Shown piece by piece: positions 55,740-64,000 of a stretch of DNA of 64,000 bases. The DNA is from Pseudanabaena mucicola str. Chao 1806 (GTDB taxonomy: Bacteria; Cyanobacteriota; Cyanobacteriia; Pseudanabaenales; Pseudanabaenaceae). The first letter of the stretch is position 1. Every line of letters starts with the position of its first letter. A program made the translations under genes and the position numbers. The notes beneath the pieces were generated by a model. That model had not been told where the DNA came from and made no database searches. It saw nothing but the letters and a program-made list of their open reading frames with translations. Location of the stretch: contig NZ_CP097329.1 of NCBI RefSeq assembly GCF_030323025.1, positions 713,001 to 777,000 on the forward strand, given 5' to 3'.

Positions 55740-56384
55740 CTAGATGTTGAGAATTTGAGTAGCAGTTAAGTCTAATTCAGGAAAAGTCTGCGAATTAATT
55801 TTGTCATCTCCTGTAAATCTAGTTGTTTGATATTTACCATTTTCATCTAGCAAATTCACAAACACCGTGGGGACTTTGGGATTACCTAAAAATTCACGAC
55901 TAGCGATCGCTGAATAATCCACAATCCAATATTCAGTAATACCCAAGCGTTGATATTCTTCAAACTTGTCAATATAATCATCTTCCCAGTTTGTAGAAAC
56001 TACTTCAACAGCTAACTGAATTTTGTCGCGAAATCCTTTATAGTCACTACGATTAGAGCGCCAAGATGTCGCATCAATCACACTTAAGTCAGGTACACGC
56101 CCACACTCATTTCCGTTTTGGTCGATGCTTCTTATGGGAACTGCTCTCTTAATAACATAGTTAAGAGCTAATCGTTCGACTTCACGATAAAAACGTCTAT
56201 CGATAAACTCTCTAACATCGTCATGATTGCGTGTAAATGCCATTTCAAAAATCTCAACTAGCTCACCATCAATAAGTTCATAATGTCCATATTCAGGATA
56301 AATTTTCAGAAACTGCTCAAAGGTTAGTTTCTGTGCTACCTCTGTTTCTTTTTGTTGTTTTTGGGGCGTTGCGATCGCAATCAT
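55740..56384 (-). CDS. Uma2-family putative endonuclease inside the urease cluster
   Basis: A 214-residue Uma2 protein: [36 protein letters not shown], the core [19 protein letters not shown] with ExxS-type acids, and the [11 protein letters not shown] block. It lies between ureA and ureB in the same direction, 32 bases after ureA and 44 before ureB, so it is likely cotranscribed. Urease genes usually run ureA-ureB without a break, so this is an inserted gene. Confidence 0.88.
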   Translation of the reverse strand: MIAIATPQKQQKETEVAQKLTFEQFLKIYPEYGHYELIDGELVEIFEMAFTRNHDDVREFIDRRFYREVERLALNYVIKRAVPIRSIDQNGNECGRVPDLSVIDATSWRSNRSDYKGFRDKIQLAVEVVSTNWEDDYIDKFEEYQRLGITEYWIVDYSAIASREFLGNPKVPTVFVNLLDENGKYQTTRFTGDDKINSQTFPELDLTATQILNI

Positions 56385-56416
56385 CTCAGACCTCCATAAA
56401 GTATTTGGATTGACAG

Positions 56417-56719
56417 CTAACGAATAGGATTATGGACTGTCACCAGTTTAGTTCCATCGGGAAAAGTCGCTTCTACTTGCACATCATGAATCATTTCGGG
56501 AATGCCTTCCATCACATCATCACGGGTGAGCAAAGTTGCACCATAGGACATTAAATCTGCAACTGTGCGACCTTCCCTTGCTCCCTCCAAAATCTCCGCA
56601 GTGATAAAGGCAATCGCTTCAGGATAATTTAACTTCAAACCTTTAGCTTTACGACGCTCTGCTAATAATGCAGCCGTAAAGATCAATAATTTATCTTTTT
56701 CTTGAGGCGTAAGTTGCAT
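56417..56719 (-). CDS. ureA: urease subunit gamma
   Basis: The 100-residue subunit starts [20 protein letters not shown], with the [21 protein letters not shown] core and the [21 protein letters not shown] ending. Full length. Upstream lie two hairpins and ureD. Confidence 0.96.
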   Translation of the reverse strand: MQLTPQEKDKLLIFTAALLAERRKAKGLKLNYPEAIAFITAEILEGAREGRTVADLMSYGATLLTRDDVMEGIPEMIHDVQVEATFPDGTKLVTVHNPIR

Positions 56720-56745
56720 GGATATCTACCAAACTCATTTACTTG

Positions 56746-56840
56746 GTTTGTGATTTTGGTTGCGCCAAAATCACAAACTTACCAAACTCTAGGTATGTAT
56801 TTATTGAGTTTTTAGTTTTGGCTTAGCCAAAACTAAAAAC
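56746..56840. repeat. two tandem hairpins with duplicated ureD tail
   Basis: Stems 56746-56759/56765-56778 and 56808-56822/56826-56840 share TTTTGG/CCAAAA tips but have different bases, each paired. The 16 bases TACCAAACTCTAGGTA (56780) repeat TACCAGACTCTAGGTA at the end of ureD (56842), so hairpin and gene tail were duplicated together. Confidence 0.7.
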
Positions 56841-57665
56841 TTACCAGACTCTAGGTACGCATATTGCTCTATCCCTATAGGATACACGTAAAAGCTGCCA
56901 AATTTGTTGAAACCATTTACGCGCATCACTAGAGGAGTTACCGAAATAACGACATACTAAACCCGATAGAGATCGCGTCACTCCAGACATCCCTTGATAA
57001 TTTCCTTGCTCCCATGTAGAGCGCATCTGTGTAATTAATTCAGTCTCTACAACAGCACCAACGAAAATGAAATTAGCAGCGATCACATAATTATTTAATC
57101 CATTAGGACTTCCTAACATTTCTGAATTCCCATTGAGATATTGTCGATCAATCCATAACGGACTTTGGTCACGCCATACCTCTGTATGCGATCGCCAATT
57201 ACCATCTAGAAATTTCTCTCCCCTAGCTGTACGCCCAAACCTAATAATTTCCCACATTGTTAAAGTAGCATTTGATGCGAGTTCGATTTTAGTTTGTTGG
57301 CGATACTGCGCTTCGGAAAATATAATGGTTTCCTGTGGGAACCATTCCAAACTAGCTCCCTCATCAAGACGGATCTGGATATTCTGTAAAGATTCTGCAC
57401 CTTTGCTGCGATAGATTTTGCTAGCTGCAGCCGTAGTAATCAGCGCTTGAGCTTGCGGTTGTAAATAAATTTTTGCTGATAAGCGATCGCCACCGACTAA
57501 ACCACCTGCAGTATGCAAGAGAATGCAATGACAAACTTCTTCACCTTCGGGATATAGCGATCGCTGAGTTTTCCAAGGTGCGACGGTGTAATTACGTGCT
57601 AATACGGTTTGTTGATTCCGTTTCGCAAATTCTAATTCTAATTCTCCCGCCCAAGATGAAACCAT
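56841..57665 (-). CDS. ureD: urease accessory protein UreD (UreH)
   Basis: The 274-residue scaffold protein binds apo-urease and helps deliver nickel with UreF and UreG. Blocks seen: LYPEGEEVCHCILLHTAGGLVGGDRL, TTAAASKIYRS, LEWFPQETIIFSEAQYRQQT and GRTARGEKF. The last codons (VPRVW) are duplicated downstream with a hairpin. First gene of the cluster, upstream of ureA. Confidence 0.95.
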   Translation of the reverse strand: MVSSWAGELELEFAKRNQQTVLARNYTVAPWKTQRSLYPEGEEVCHCILLHTAGGLVGGDRLSAKIYLQPQAQALITTAAASKIYRSKGAESLQNIQIRLDEGASLEWFPQETIIFSEAQYRQQTKIELASNATLTMWEIIRFGRTARGEKFLDGNWRSHTEVWRDQSPLWIDRQYLNGNSEMLGSPNGLNNYVIAANFIFVGAVVETELITQMRSTWEQGNYQGMSGVTRSLSGLVCRYFGNSSSDARKWFQQIWQLLRVSYRDRAICVPRVW

Positions 57666-57728
57666 AGCATTATCTAGTTAATTTTGTAAATTCTCTGCAA
57701 TAGGAAACATAGCATCTAATGCGATCAA

Positions 57729-57834
57729 TATAGCGGTTTTCAAACGAGTGTGTACTCATTTGAAAACAAAAAATCAGTCCCATTAAAAGTTTTGAGTTTT
57801 CATTCTTGCCGTATGCTAAATGAAAACCGCTATA
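57729..57834. repeat. MITE-like repeat family 3, copy C
   Basis: Inverted orientation relative to copies A and B. Ends TATAGCGGTTTTCA intact; the inner stem is degenerate (CATTCTTGCCGTATGCTAAATG). Between ureD and fmt, in a 246-base gap. Confidence 0.85.
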
Positions 57835-57911
57835 CATCAGAAAAAGCTTGCATAGCGATACTATCGTTGCTATGCAAAACAAATTCTTCGGATTCTTGTG
57901 ATACCCATCTG

Positions 57912-58847
57912 TTAGGTTAATGATTCCCCAATCGCAATTCTTGCACCATTAACAAAATCCCAACCCGATTGTAGTTTCTTGCCCGCAGGTTGCACCTCTG
58001 TAATGAGTAATAAGCCTTTACCAGTTTGCAATCCAAAGCCTTTGCCCTTGAGAATCTCGACAATTTTCCCAATATTATCTAAGTTATCAGCCGATTCAAT
58101 AACTTCAGATTTTGTAATTTTTAACCTCTGTCCCCGAAAATCTGTATAGCAATTGGGATAGAAAGCTCGAATGCGATTATGTAAAGTGATCGATTCTTTG
58201 CTCCAATCTAGTTGCCAATCCTCGCGCCCAATCATTGGTGAATAGCAAGACAAAGCATCGTCTTGAGGTTCAGGCTTGATCGTATCTAGGCTGCTCAAAG
58301 TATCAATTAATAAATCTGCACCTAAATTTGCCAATTTCGTACTTAAGGTATCCGTATTGTCTTCAGGCAAAATTTCTAACTCCGCTTTGAGTAACATTGC
58401 ACCTGTATCAATGCCTGCATCCATTTGCATAGTTGTAACGCCAGTCATACTCTCTCCATTAGCGATCGCCCATTGAATCGGTGCAGCCCCACGATATTTA
58501 GGCAGTAATGAGCCATGCACATTGATACAGCCATATCTAGGCATATTCAAAATCTTTTTGGAGAGAATCTGTCCGTAAGCAACTACGACAAATACATCGG
58601 CATTTGTGGCGACTAGTTCCTCAAGTACCTGTTGATCTTTTTTCAGGCGATCGGGCTGCCAAATTCGCAGTTTAGGATTTTTAGCGATCGTGGCTGCTTT
58701 GACAGGTGATGGCGTAACTTGATTCCCCCGCCCGCGCCTAGTATCTGGTTGAGATACCACACCCACCACTTCAAAATCTGGTTCAGATAAAAGTTTCTCT
58801 AATGAAGGAACTGCAAAGTCTGGAGTTCCAAAAAATACAACACGCAT
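57912..58847 (-). CDS. fmt: methionyl-tRNA formyltransferase
   Basis: The 311-residue enzyme formylates initiator Met-tRNA using 10-formyl-THF. Seen: VVFFGTPDFAVPSLEKLL, the catalytic NVHGSLLPKYRGAAPIQWAI (Asn, His, SLLPxxRG), MDAGIDTGAML with the aspartate, and a C-terminal OB-like domain ending near the GxxxLxitevqPaGKK motif. Slightly short but complete. Confidence 0.95.
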   Translation of the reverse strand: MRVVFFGTPDFAVPSLEKLLSEPDFEVVGVVSQPDTRRGRGNQVTPSPVKAATIAKNPKLRIWQPDRLKKDQQVLEELVATNADVFVVVAYGQILSKKILNMPRYGCINVHGSLLPKYRGAAPIQWAIANGESMTGVTTMQMDAGIDTGAMLLKAELEILPEDNTDTLSTKLANLGADLLIDTLSSLDTIKPEPQDDALSCYSPMIGREDWQLDWSKESITLHNRIRAFYPNCYTDFRGQRLKITKSEVIESADNLDNIGKIVEILKGKGFGLQTGKGLLLITEVQPAGKKLQSGWDFVNGARIAIGESLT

Positions 58848-58919
58848 AATTATTCAGCCATAGTAAATGAGCAATCATGTAACCTATTTCTAGACAACAT
58901 TTTCTAATTCTTCCATTAA

Positions 58920-59016
58920 GTTAGAAATTACGCATTGAGTGGATGTGGCGCAGGCTTTGCCTGCGCCACATCCACTCAAAAACCAATAAATTAGTTAGCA
59001 TTGGGTAAGACCTATA
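58920..59016. repeat. MITE-like repeat family 5, copy B
   Basis: Shares TTACGCATTGAG..., CCAATAAATTAG and AAGACCTATA with the family. Its stem GTGGATGTGGCGCAGGC pairs perfectly with the other arm although three positions differ from copy A. Confidence 0.75.
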
Positions 59017-59107
59017 AATCTGTAATCTACACAAGTGCTGTATTAACTGTCAATGCTTGAAATGGACTAGATAAAATATCGATTCATTTCCCAATTCCCT
59101 TACTAAA

Positions 59108-59202
59108 ATATGACTTACGCATTGAGTAGATGTTATGCAAGCGAAACTGACACAACATCCTCCTCAAACCTAATAAATTCCTTCGGTTTGCATAAGTCCG
59201 AT
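59108..59202. repeat. MITE-like repeat family 5, copy C
   Basis: Ends GACTTACGCATTGAG and TTTGCATAAGTC kept; the hairpin has decayed on one arm. With copy B and two further hairpins it fills the 944-base gap 58848-59791, in which I see no gene. Confidence 0.75.
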
Positions 59203-59227
59203 CTCTTGTATAGCAGTATCCAGTTAT

Positions 59228-59282
59228 GTTAAGACAAAAACAAAACCCAGAAGAGAGTTGTGGGTTTTGTTTTTGTCTTAAC
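59228..59282. repeat. perfect 22-bp inverted repeat
   Basis: Arms 59228-59249 and 59261-59282, loop of 11 bases; stem carries GACAAAAACAAAACCC. A second smaller palindrome lies at about 59533-59558 (GGATGGGC...GCCCATCC). Confidence 0.85.
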
Positions 59283-59624
59283 TTATTTGGCTATAGCTAT
59301 AATATTTTCAATTTTTGCTTTCACAAGAGTAATCACAAGACAATCAATTTCATAGATTTCACTATTAAAATCTATTCCAGAAAAGAAGGTCACTCTTTTC
59401 TTTGGTCATTTGGCAGATTTCCAGCAAAATGGGGGCTATCAGTAGTTCTGTTCACCCTTTTTCTGTTATGTCATGGTTGATCATGCTTATCATTCTGACC
59501 AGCAAATCTCAGTAGTGCTAAATAGTTAAGGATGGGCGGTGCAGCGCTGCCCATCCTTAGATAATGCTAATGCCAGAATTCAACTTTGCTTTATTAACAA
59601 GAATTCGGCATAATTTACAACAGG

Positions 59625-59712
59625 ATTTGAGAGAGGGTTTGTAATGCACACCCTCTCTCAAATCTCAGAATCAAAAGCCTTGCCAAGAAAGGCTTTTGAT
59701 TCTGAACTTATA
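59625..59712. repeat. double palindrome related to family 6
   Basis: Two hairpins in series (59625-59638/59650-59663 and 59666-59681/59689-59704). They share the GAGAGAGGGT and ATTCTGAACT blocks with the element at 22014-22172. Terminal repeats are not clear. Confidence 0.55.
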
Positions 59713-59791
59713 AAATTTGCAGGCTTAATCAGTCCTGACATTAATCAACTTAGTCTAAACCCCAGTCAACAAACTATCTCATTATTGACCT

Positions 59792-60244
59792 ATGCTCCAA
59801 TTTTTTCAGTTTGAAGCCGAATTTGTAGTCTCCTTGCGATGTATCCCAATGCAAGTACGCTACAAACTTGATACCTGTGGCATCAAACTAAAACTTCAGC
59901 ATTGGCTCAGTTTTTCAACTGGCGATCGCCAAAAATTAATAGCCCTGCCCTGTACTACTGCCGTAGAAATTCAAAACTATCGGGACTACTTGCGATCGCT
60001 AGTTTGTCAACATTTCCAGATATATCCTAATGATTTACTCATTGAAGAAAATCCTGCATGGTTGCAAGGTGAATTTATCCCGCTCAGTGTTTTGCAGCAT
60101 CTAGAAGAATTAAAAGTATCGCTAGAACTATCGCAATGGCAAAATCTCACCCCTTTACAAAGATTTGCCCTAATCAAGCTCAGCATATCCCATCACGAGA
60201 ACAGTAATTTTTTGCCTGCTTTAAAAGAATTTGACTTAATTTGA
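59792..60244 (+). CDS. narM: nitrate reductase maturation protein NarM (nitrate reductase associated protein)
   Basis: A 150-residue protein with the family blocks FQFEAEFVVSLRCIPMQVRYK, LDTCGIKLKLQHW and the ALPCTTAVEIQNYRDYL cysteine segment. In Synechococcus NarM is needed to assemble active ferredoxin-nitrate reductase NarB. narB and transport genes are not adjacent. Convergent with the response regulator across a shared terminator. Confidence 0.8.
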   Translation: MLQFFQFEAEFVVSLRCIPMQVRYKLDTCGIKLKLQHWLSFSTGDRQKLIALPCTTAVEIQNYRDYLRSLVCQHFQIYPNDLLIEENPAWLQGEFIPLSVLQHLEELKVSLELSQWQNLTPLQRFALIKLSISHHENSNFLPALKEFDLI

Positions 60245-60250
60245 GATGTT

Positions 60251-60286
60251 ATAAAAAAAGGGAGTGCAATGCACTCCCTTTTTTTA
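60251..60286. terminator. bidirectional terminator, perfect palindrome
   Basis: 36 bases fully self-complementary (60251-60268 with 60269-60286), GGGAGTGCA core with A7 and T7 flanks. The response regulator stop codon lies inside it. Confidence 0.9.
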
Positions 60287-60961
60287 TGACAGTTGACTTA
60301 AGCGATAGCCAACACCGTGAATTGTCTCAATCAGGTTGTGGGGAGCACCTGCTCCTTTCAATTTGTTCCGTAGACTCTTAATCGTGGCATTGATCGTATC
60401 TTCTCTAGGTGGATCAGTCAGCGACCAGACATGCTCGACAATTGTGATCCGCTTCAATACTTGGCGACCGTGATGGAGCAACAATTCTAGGATGTTGTAC
60501 TCCTTAGGTGTTAAATGCACAGATTGACCTGTATAGGAAACCTCATGCATTCCTGGATCAAGCTGCAACTCCCCCCAACGTAAAACAGTGGGTTCTGCAA
60601 CCTGAGCACGACGTGACAACGCACGGATACGAGCCATCAGCTCTGGTGGATCGATAGGTTTGACGAGATAATCGTCAGCACCAGCGTCTAGACCCTGAAC
60701 CTTGTCAGAACTCATATCAAGAGCTGTGACCATCAAAATTGGGATATTATTGCCATGAGCCCGAAGACGACGACATAGATTAATGCCGTCTAGCTTTGGC
60801 AACATTACATCTAGCAGAATGAGGTTGTAATCATCAGCTTGAGATTTCTCCCAGCCTTCTTCCCCATCTCTAGCAATGTCTACAACACAATGCTGACTTG
60901 TTAACACTTCGGCTAAAGTGTCAGCTAAATTGGCATCATCTTCTACAAGGAGAATTCTCAT
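60284..60961 (-). CDS. OmpR/PhoB-family response regulator
   Basis: From the ATG at 60961 the product has 225 residues; the four codons upstream would need a TTG start. The receiver domain has the acid pocket VEDD, phospho-acceptor aspartate in LILLDVMLPKLDG, MVTALD and the lysine in YLVKPID. A winged-helix output domain follows (LTPKEYNILELLL, LKRITIVEHVWSL, TIKSLRNKLKGAGAPHNLIETIHGVGYRL). Close to the RppA/ManR-like cyanobacterial group; the cognate histidine kinase is not adjacent, so the signal is unknown. Confidence 0.9.
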   Translation of the reverse strand: MRILLVEDDANLADTLAEVLTSQHCVVDIARDGEEGWEKSQADDYNLILLDVMLPKLDGINLCRRLRAHGNNIPILMVTALDMSSDKVQGLDAGADDYLVKPIDPPELMARIRALSRRAQVAEPTVLRWGELQLDPGMHEVSYTGQSVHLTPKEYNILELLLHHGRQVLKRITIVEHVWSLTDPPREDTINATIKSLRNKLKGAGAPHNLIETIHGVGYRLSQLS

Positions 60962-61083
60962 TGGATCTAACAATTTTTAATTATTTTAAGCTGGGATAGG
61001 TGATTAATTATATGCTAACGACTACCTTTGCAGGTTTATGAAGAATATGAACTTTATAAATCTCGTTAACACGATTCGTCACT

Positions 61084-61129
61084 ATCTATTTGCATCATAT
61101 ACGAAAATCTATTTGCATCATATACGAAA
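61084..61129. repeat. 23-bp direct tandem repeat upstream of the response regulator
   Basis: Two exact 23-base copies (61084-61106, 61107-61129) containing TTTGCATCATATACG. Located about 120 bases upstream of the regulator's ATG in the 500-base gap to hemL; candidate operator. The rest of the gap is AT-rich without further features. Confidence 0.7.
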
Positions 61130-61464
61130 CGTCGAATGGTTTTTCAGAAATACAAAAATTTTAAGTATTATTGCGATAAGAATGTTTGTTATTAGCTATA
61201 AATCATTATTTTTTATAGAAATGTTTAGTATTAATACTTATTGATCAATTTTTGGTTGCAAAAAGGATACAAAAATATTTTTAACGCACTGATAAATCCT
61301 TGAAGTGATCGCTTTGAACAATTTCTGCAAAATCTAAGGTAAAAATCATGACAAAACTAAAAACAGTTGCAACTTTTATGCTAAGTGCGTGACGCTTGCA
61401 GCGTTGCTAAGTTAAATTGAGGTGAGAAAGAGTTACAAAACCTAAAAAAAATCTTTGTTATAAA

Positions 61465-62775
61465 ATGATTGCTAATTTATCTACTTTTAAAACAACAGCA
61501 TCACAAGAAATTTTCGCTAAAGCCAAGGAACTCATGCCTGGCGGAGTCAGTTCCCCCGTTCGCGCATTTAAATCCGTTGGTGGGGAACCCATCGTCTTCG
61601 ATCGCGTTAATGGTGCATACGCATGGGATATCGATGGCAATAAGTATATTGACTATGTTGGCTCATGGGGACCAGCGATCGTTGGACATTCACACCCCGA
61701 AGTCATCGAAGCCCTTCATAAAGCATTAGAAAAAGGCACAAGCTTTGGTGCACCCTGCGTTCTCGAAAACCAACTCGCCGAAATGGTGATCGAAGCCGTA
61801 CCTAGTGTGGAAATGGTACGTTTTGTGAACTCTGGTACAGAAGCCTGTATGTCAGTATTGCGCCTGATGAGAGCCTTTACAGGTCGCGACAAAATTATTA
61901 AGTTTGAAGGCTGCTATCACGGTCACGCCGATATGTTCCTTGTCAAGGCAGGTTCAGGCGTAGCGACCCTCGGCTTACCCGATTCCCCTGGAGTTCCTAA
62001 ATCTACAACTGCCAATACCCTCACGGCTCCCTACAATGACCTTGAAACAGTCAAACAGTTATTCGCGGAAAATCCCGATCAAATTTCTGGTGTGATCATC
62101 GAGCCAGTGGTCGGTAATGCGGGATGTATCGTACCTAAGGACGGATTCTTGCAAGGCTTAAAGGATCTCTGTCATGCCAATGGCGCATTATTAGTATTTG
62201 ATGAAGTGATGACAGGCTTCCGTCTTTCCTATGGTGGTGCACAGGCGCGTTTCGGCATTACGCCCGACTTGACGACAATGGGTAAAGTCATCGGTGGGGG
62301 GCTACCTGTGGGCGCATATGGTGGTCGCAAAGAGATTATGTCCCTAGTTGCTCCTGCGGGTCCTATGTATCAGGCTGGCACATTATCAGGGAATCCTTTG
62401 GCAATGACAGCAGGAATCAAGACGATGGAAATCCTCAAGCGCGCTGGCTCCTATGAATATCTTGAGCAGATCACGAAAAAACTCGCCGACGGTATGTTGG
62501 CGATCGCCCATGAAACTGGTCATGCTGCTACAGGCAACATTGTTGGTGCGATGTTCTGTATGTTCTTTACCAATCAAAAGGTGTACAGCTACGAAGACGC
62601 AAAAACTAGCGATACTGCCAAGTTTGCTAAATTCCATCGTGCCATGTTAGAGCATGGTGTTTACCTTGCTCCATCACAGTTTGAGGCTGGTTTTACCTCT
62701 CTTGCCCATACTGATGCTGATATTGAGGCAACCCTCACTGCAGCCCGTACTGTATTGTCACAAATCTCTGCCTAG
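61465..62775 (+). CDS. hemL: glutamate-1-semialdehyde 2,1-aminomutase
   Basis: The 436-residue PLP enzyme makes 5-aminolevulinate, the first committed tetrapyrrole for haem, chlorophyll and bilins. Seen: [31 protein letters not shown], the [13 protein letters not shown] phosphate-binding block, [11 protein letters not shown], the FDEVMTGFR acid, and the cofactor lysine in [18 protein letters not shown]. Full length. Ends before a terminator hairpin. Confidence 0.97.
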   Translation: MIANLSTFKTTASQEIFAKAKELMPGGVSSPVRAFKSVGGEPIVFDRVNGAYAWDIDGNKYIDYVGSWGPAIVGHSHPEVIEALHKALEKGTSFGAPCVLENQLAEMVIEAVPSVEMVRFVNSGTEACMSVLRLMRAFTGRDKIIKFEGCYHGHADMFLVKAGSGVATLGLPDSPGVPKSTTANTLTAPYNDLETVKQLFAENPDQISGVIIEPVVGNAGCIVPKDGFLQGLKDLCHANGALLVFDEVMTGFRLSYGGAQARFGITPDLTTMGKVIGGGLPVGAYGGRKEIMSLVAPAGPMYQAGTLSGNPLAMTAGIKTMEILKRAGSYEYLEQITKKLADGMLAIAHETGHAATGNIVGAMFCMFFTNQKVYSYEDAKTSDTAKFAKFHRAMLEHGVYLAPSQFEAGFTSLAHTDADIEATLTAARTVLSQISA

Positions 62776-62782
62776 ACTAGGT

Positions 62783-62813
62783 TTGATGAGATGAGCAATG
62801 CTCATCTCATCAA
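62783..62813 (+). terminator. hemL terminator
   Basis: 15-bp stem (62783-62797 with 62799-62813) with essentially no loop, followed by A8 on the plus strand rather than T; may act mainly as a block to read-through. Confidence 0.6.
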
Positions 62814-62957
62814 AAAAAATACATTCAGTGGCGGCTTTCGCAAAAATTCATTTACAATATTCATTAAACTTTCTAAGTTTGTCTGCTAGCGAACTACGCC
62901 AGTTTGATTTATATCCTTAGAATATCGAGGCATTGAACTTTCCCTTAACTAAACCCG

Positions 62958-63584
62958 ATGCTGACAGAAAATTCAACTGCTAGTACAAAATCTAATAATG
63001 GTAATTACAACAGCTCGATCGCACCTGTACAAAGGGCTGATTATTATATGAGCTTGCACAAAGAATTAGACCATCTTGAAGAAATGGTGCTAGAGAGCGG
63101 TCCCCGTGTGATGGGTCATACAGTTATAGATGAAGAAAAGTTATGTCAGCAAATTGATCGCGTTAGGTTATCAGTACCTGAATCGATCGCGAAGGCAGAA
63201 GAGATCCTCCTATACAAACAAGATCTCATTGCGGAAGCGCAACAATATGCTGAAGATTTGATTAAATCTGCTGAGCTTCGAGCTAGTCAACTACTCGAAG
63301 AATCATTGATTATCCGTCAAGCTGAGCAAGAGGCAAGTCAAATCCGCCGCGAAACACAAGAAGAATGTGAACAAATGCGATTGCAAGCCCTAAATGAGGT
63401 TAACCAAATGCGTCGGCAAGCCCAAAAAGATCTTGATAATCTACATCAAATCGTATCTAGCGAAGTCCAAGACATGCAACGTGGAGCAGATGAATATAGC
63501 GATCGCGTATTAGGCAATCTTGAATCACAGCTCATTGACATGATCAAGATTGTTCAAAACGGCCGCAAAGAGTTACGACTTTAA
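62958..63584 (+). CDS. coiled-coil (DivIVA-like) protein
   Basis: A 208-residue protein. A disordered Ser/Asn-rich start is followed by a conserved YYMSLHKELDHLEEMVLESG, PRVMGHTVIDEEKLCQQIDR block and then an uninterrupted charged coiled coil from about residue 80 to 205. Proteins of this pattern in cyanobacteria are annotated as DivIVA-domain or ATP-synthase-B-like coiled coils; involvement in division or envelope scaffolding is possible but unproven. Monocistronic between hemL and the RRM gene. Confidence 0.7.
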   Translation: MLTENSTASTKSNNGNYNSSIAPVQRADYYMSLHKELDHLEEMVLESGPRVMGHTVIDEEKLCQQIDRVRLSVPESIAKAEEILLYKQDLIAEAQQYAEDLIKSAELRASQLLEESLIIRQAEQEASQIRRETQEECEQMRLQALNEVNQMRRQAQKDLDNLHQIVSSEVQDMQRGADEYSDRVLGNLESQLIDMIKIVQNGRKELRL

Positions 63585-63957
63585 AGATTTTTCTGTCTTA
63601 CACCAAAACATCCAAAGTAAATGCAGGTTAAGACATAGATGACTATTTTTTCTCATCTTGAACGTCATAAAAAAGCTTATGTCTAGACCTTAGGTAACTG
63701 TAAAATCAATGTAAATTGATCAAGTTTTGATACTTTCATTACATTTCATTTGGAAGATGAGCATTTTGTATGCTATGTTTTTACATGGCGCAAGAGTGCC
63801 ACTTCAAACATTAAATTAAACTGATCGCAGGTAGCACGTAATCAATAGCTCCAATTTAAGCTAGCAAGTAGCAAACAAGTTTTTTAAACAAGTTTTTTTG
63901 TAGCGGATGCTCTAGTCACCTGCTGAAGATTTCATAGCGTAGAGGTTTTCTATTATC
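63585..63957 (+). promoter_or_regulatory. long untranslated region upstream of the RRM gene
   Basis: 373 bases without an ORF, between the coiled-coil gene and the RRM start. It contains TTGTATGCTATGTTTTTACATGG and CACCTGCTGAAG segments but no clear terminator. Long leaders are usual for cold-induced cyanobacterial RRM genes. Confidence 0.35.
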
Positions 63958-64000
63958 ATGTCCATCCGCCTTTATGTTGGCAACCTGCCAGCAGAATTAG
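63958..64000 (+). CDS. RRM RNA-binding protein (N-terminal part)
   Basis: The first 14 residues MSIRLYVGNLPAEL contain the RNP2 motif LYVGNLP of cyanobacterial Rbp proteins, small RNA-binding proteins often induced by cold and needed for mRNA localisation to thylakoids. The rest lies beyond the window. Confidence 0.85.
   Translation, partial: MSIRLYVGNLPAEL

Noticed and set aside
59226-59480. 84-codon ORF between fmt and narM
   Set aside because: Its first part is the 22-bp palindrome and the remainder has no codon or family signal; there is no ribosome-binding site.

Overview
The window is a piece of a cyanobacterial chromosome. The palindrome GCGATCGC and its half-sites (HIP1) occur throughout, and several genes are cyanobacteria-specific: a NarM-type nitrate reductase maturation protein, a Psb34/ssl1498-type photosystem II assembly protein, a long-type Rsh, and a glycine-type RRM protein at the right edge. 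The density of hairpin repeats and IS remnants suggests a Pseudanabaena-like genome. That assignment is inference; there is no rRNA or other marker to fix the taxon.

Layout. 1-8.5 kb: a truncated YkgJ protein, an alpha/beta hydrolase, an asparaginase, tRNA-Val(UAC), an 8-oxoguanine-deaminase-like enzyme, an ABC ATPase, a broken NACHT NTPase gene and a ROK/polyphosphate glucokinase. 8.5-13.7 kb: accessory DNA with an IS982 element inserted in a MITE, an RHS scrap, an ankyrin protein and two Uma2 nucleases. 13.8-28 kb: core genes (rsh, anti-sigma-type ATPase, PBP2, ilvC, Ser/Thr kinase, aat, clpB). A PtuA-PtuB (Septu) defence operon lies among them, as does a 1.1-kb gap holding two related hairpin-headed non-coding elements. 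28-37.8 kb: a defence/mobile island. IS630 and IS256 remnants and one intact IS256 copy lead into small toxin-antitoxin and nuclease cassettes, all on the plus strand. Each cassette is separated from the next by short tandem arrays of a ~53-bp HIP1-containing unit. The island ends in a two-gene RecQ-phosphoribosyltransferase + DprA module. 38-46.4 kb: an EF-G paralogue, then the [NiFe]-hydrogenase maturation cluster (protease, hypA, hypB, hypF, hypC, hypD) with a YefM-YoeB pair wedged between hypB and hypF. 46.4-53.3 kb: a hydrolase, psb34, an acyl-CoA-synthetase/GNAT fusion, a graveyard of IS1, IS701-like and IS256 pieces, and apt. 53.6-57.7 kb: urease genes ureD-ureA-[Uma2]-ureB-ureC. 57.9-64 kb: fmt, narM, an OmpR-type regulator, hemL, a coiled-coil protein and the start of an RRM gene.

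Between the genes I recognise at least six families of small palindromic, MITE-like repeats. In several, stem substitutions between copies are compensated on the other arm. In three cases a repeat end supplies the stop codon of the neighbouring gene. The most interesting candidates for a new system are the RecQ-PRTase/DprA pair and the repeat-separated cassette array leading up to it. The paired non-coding elements upstream of clpB come next. All functional statements come from motif reading and family knowledge; no database search was run.
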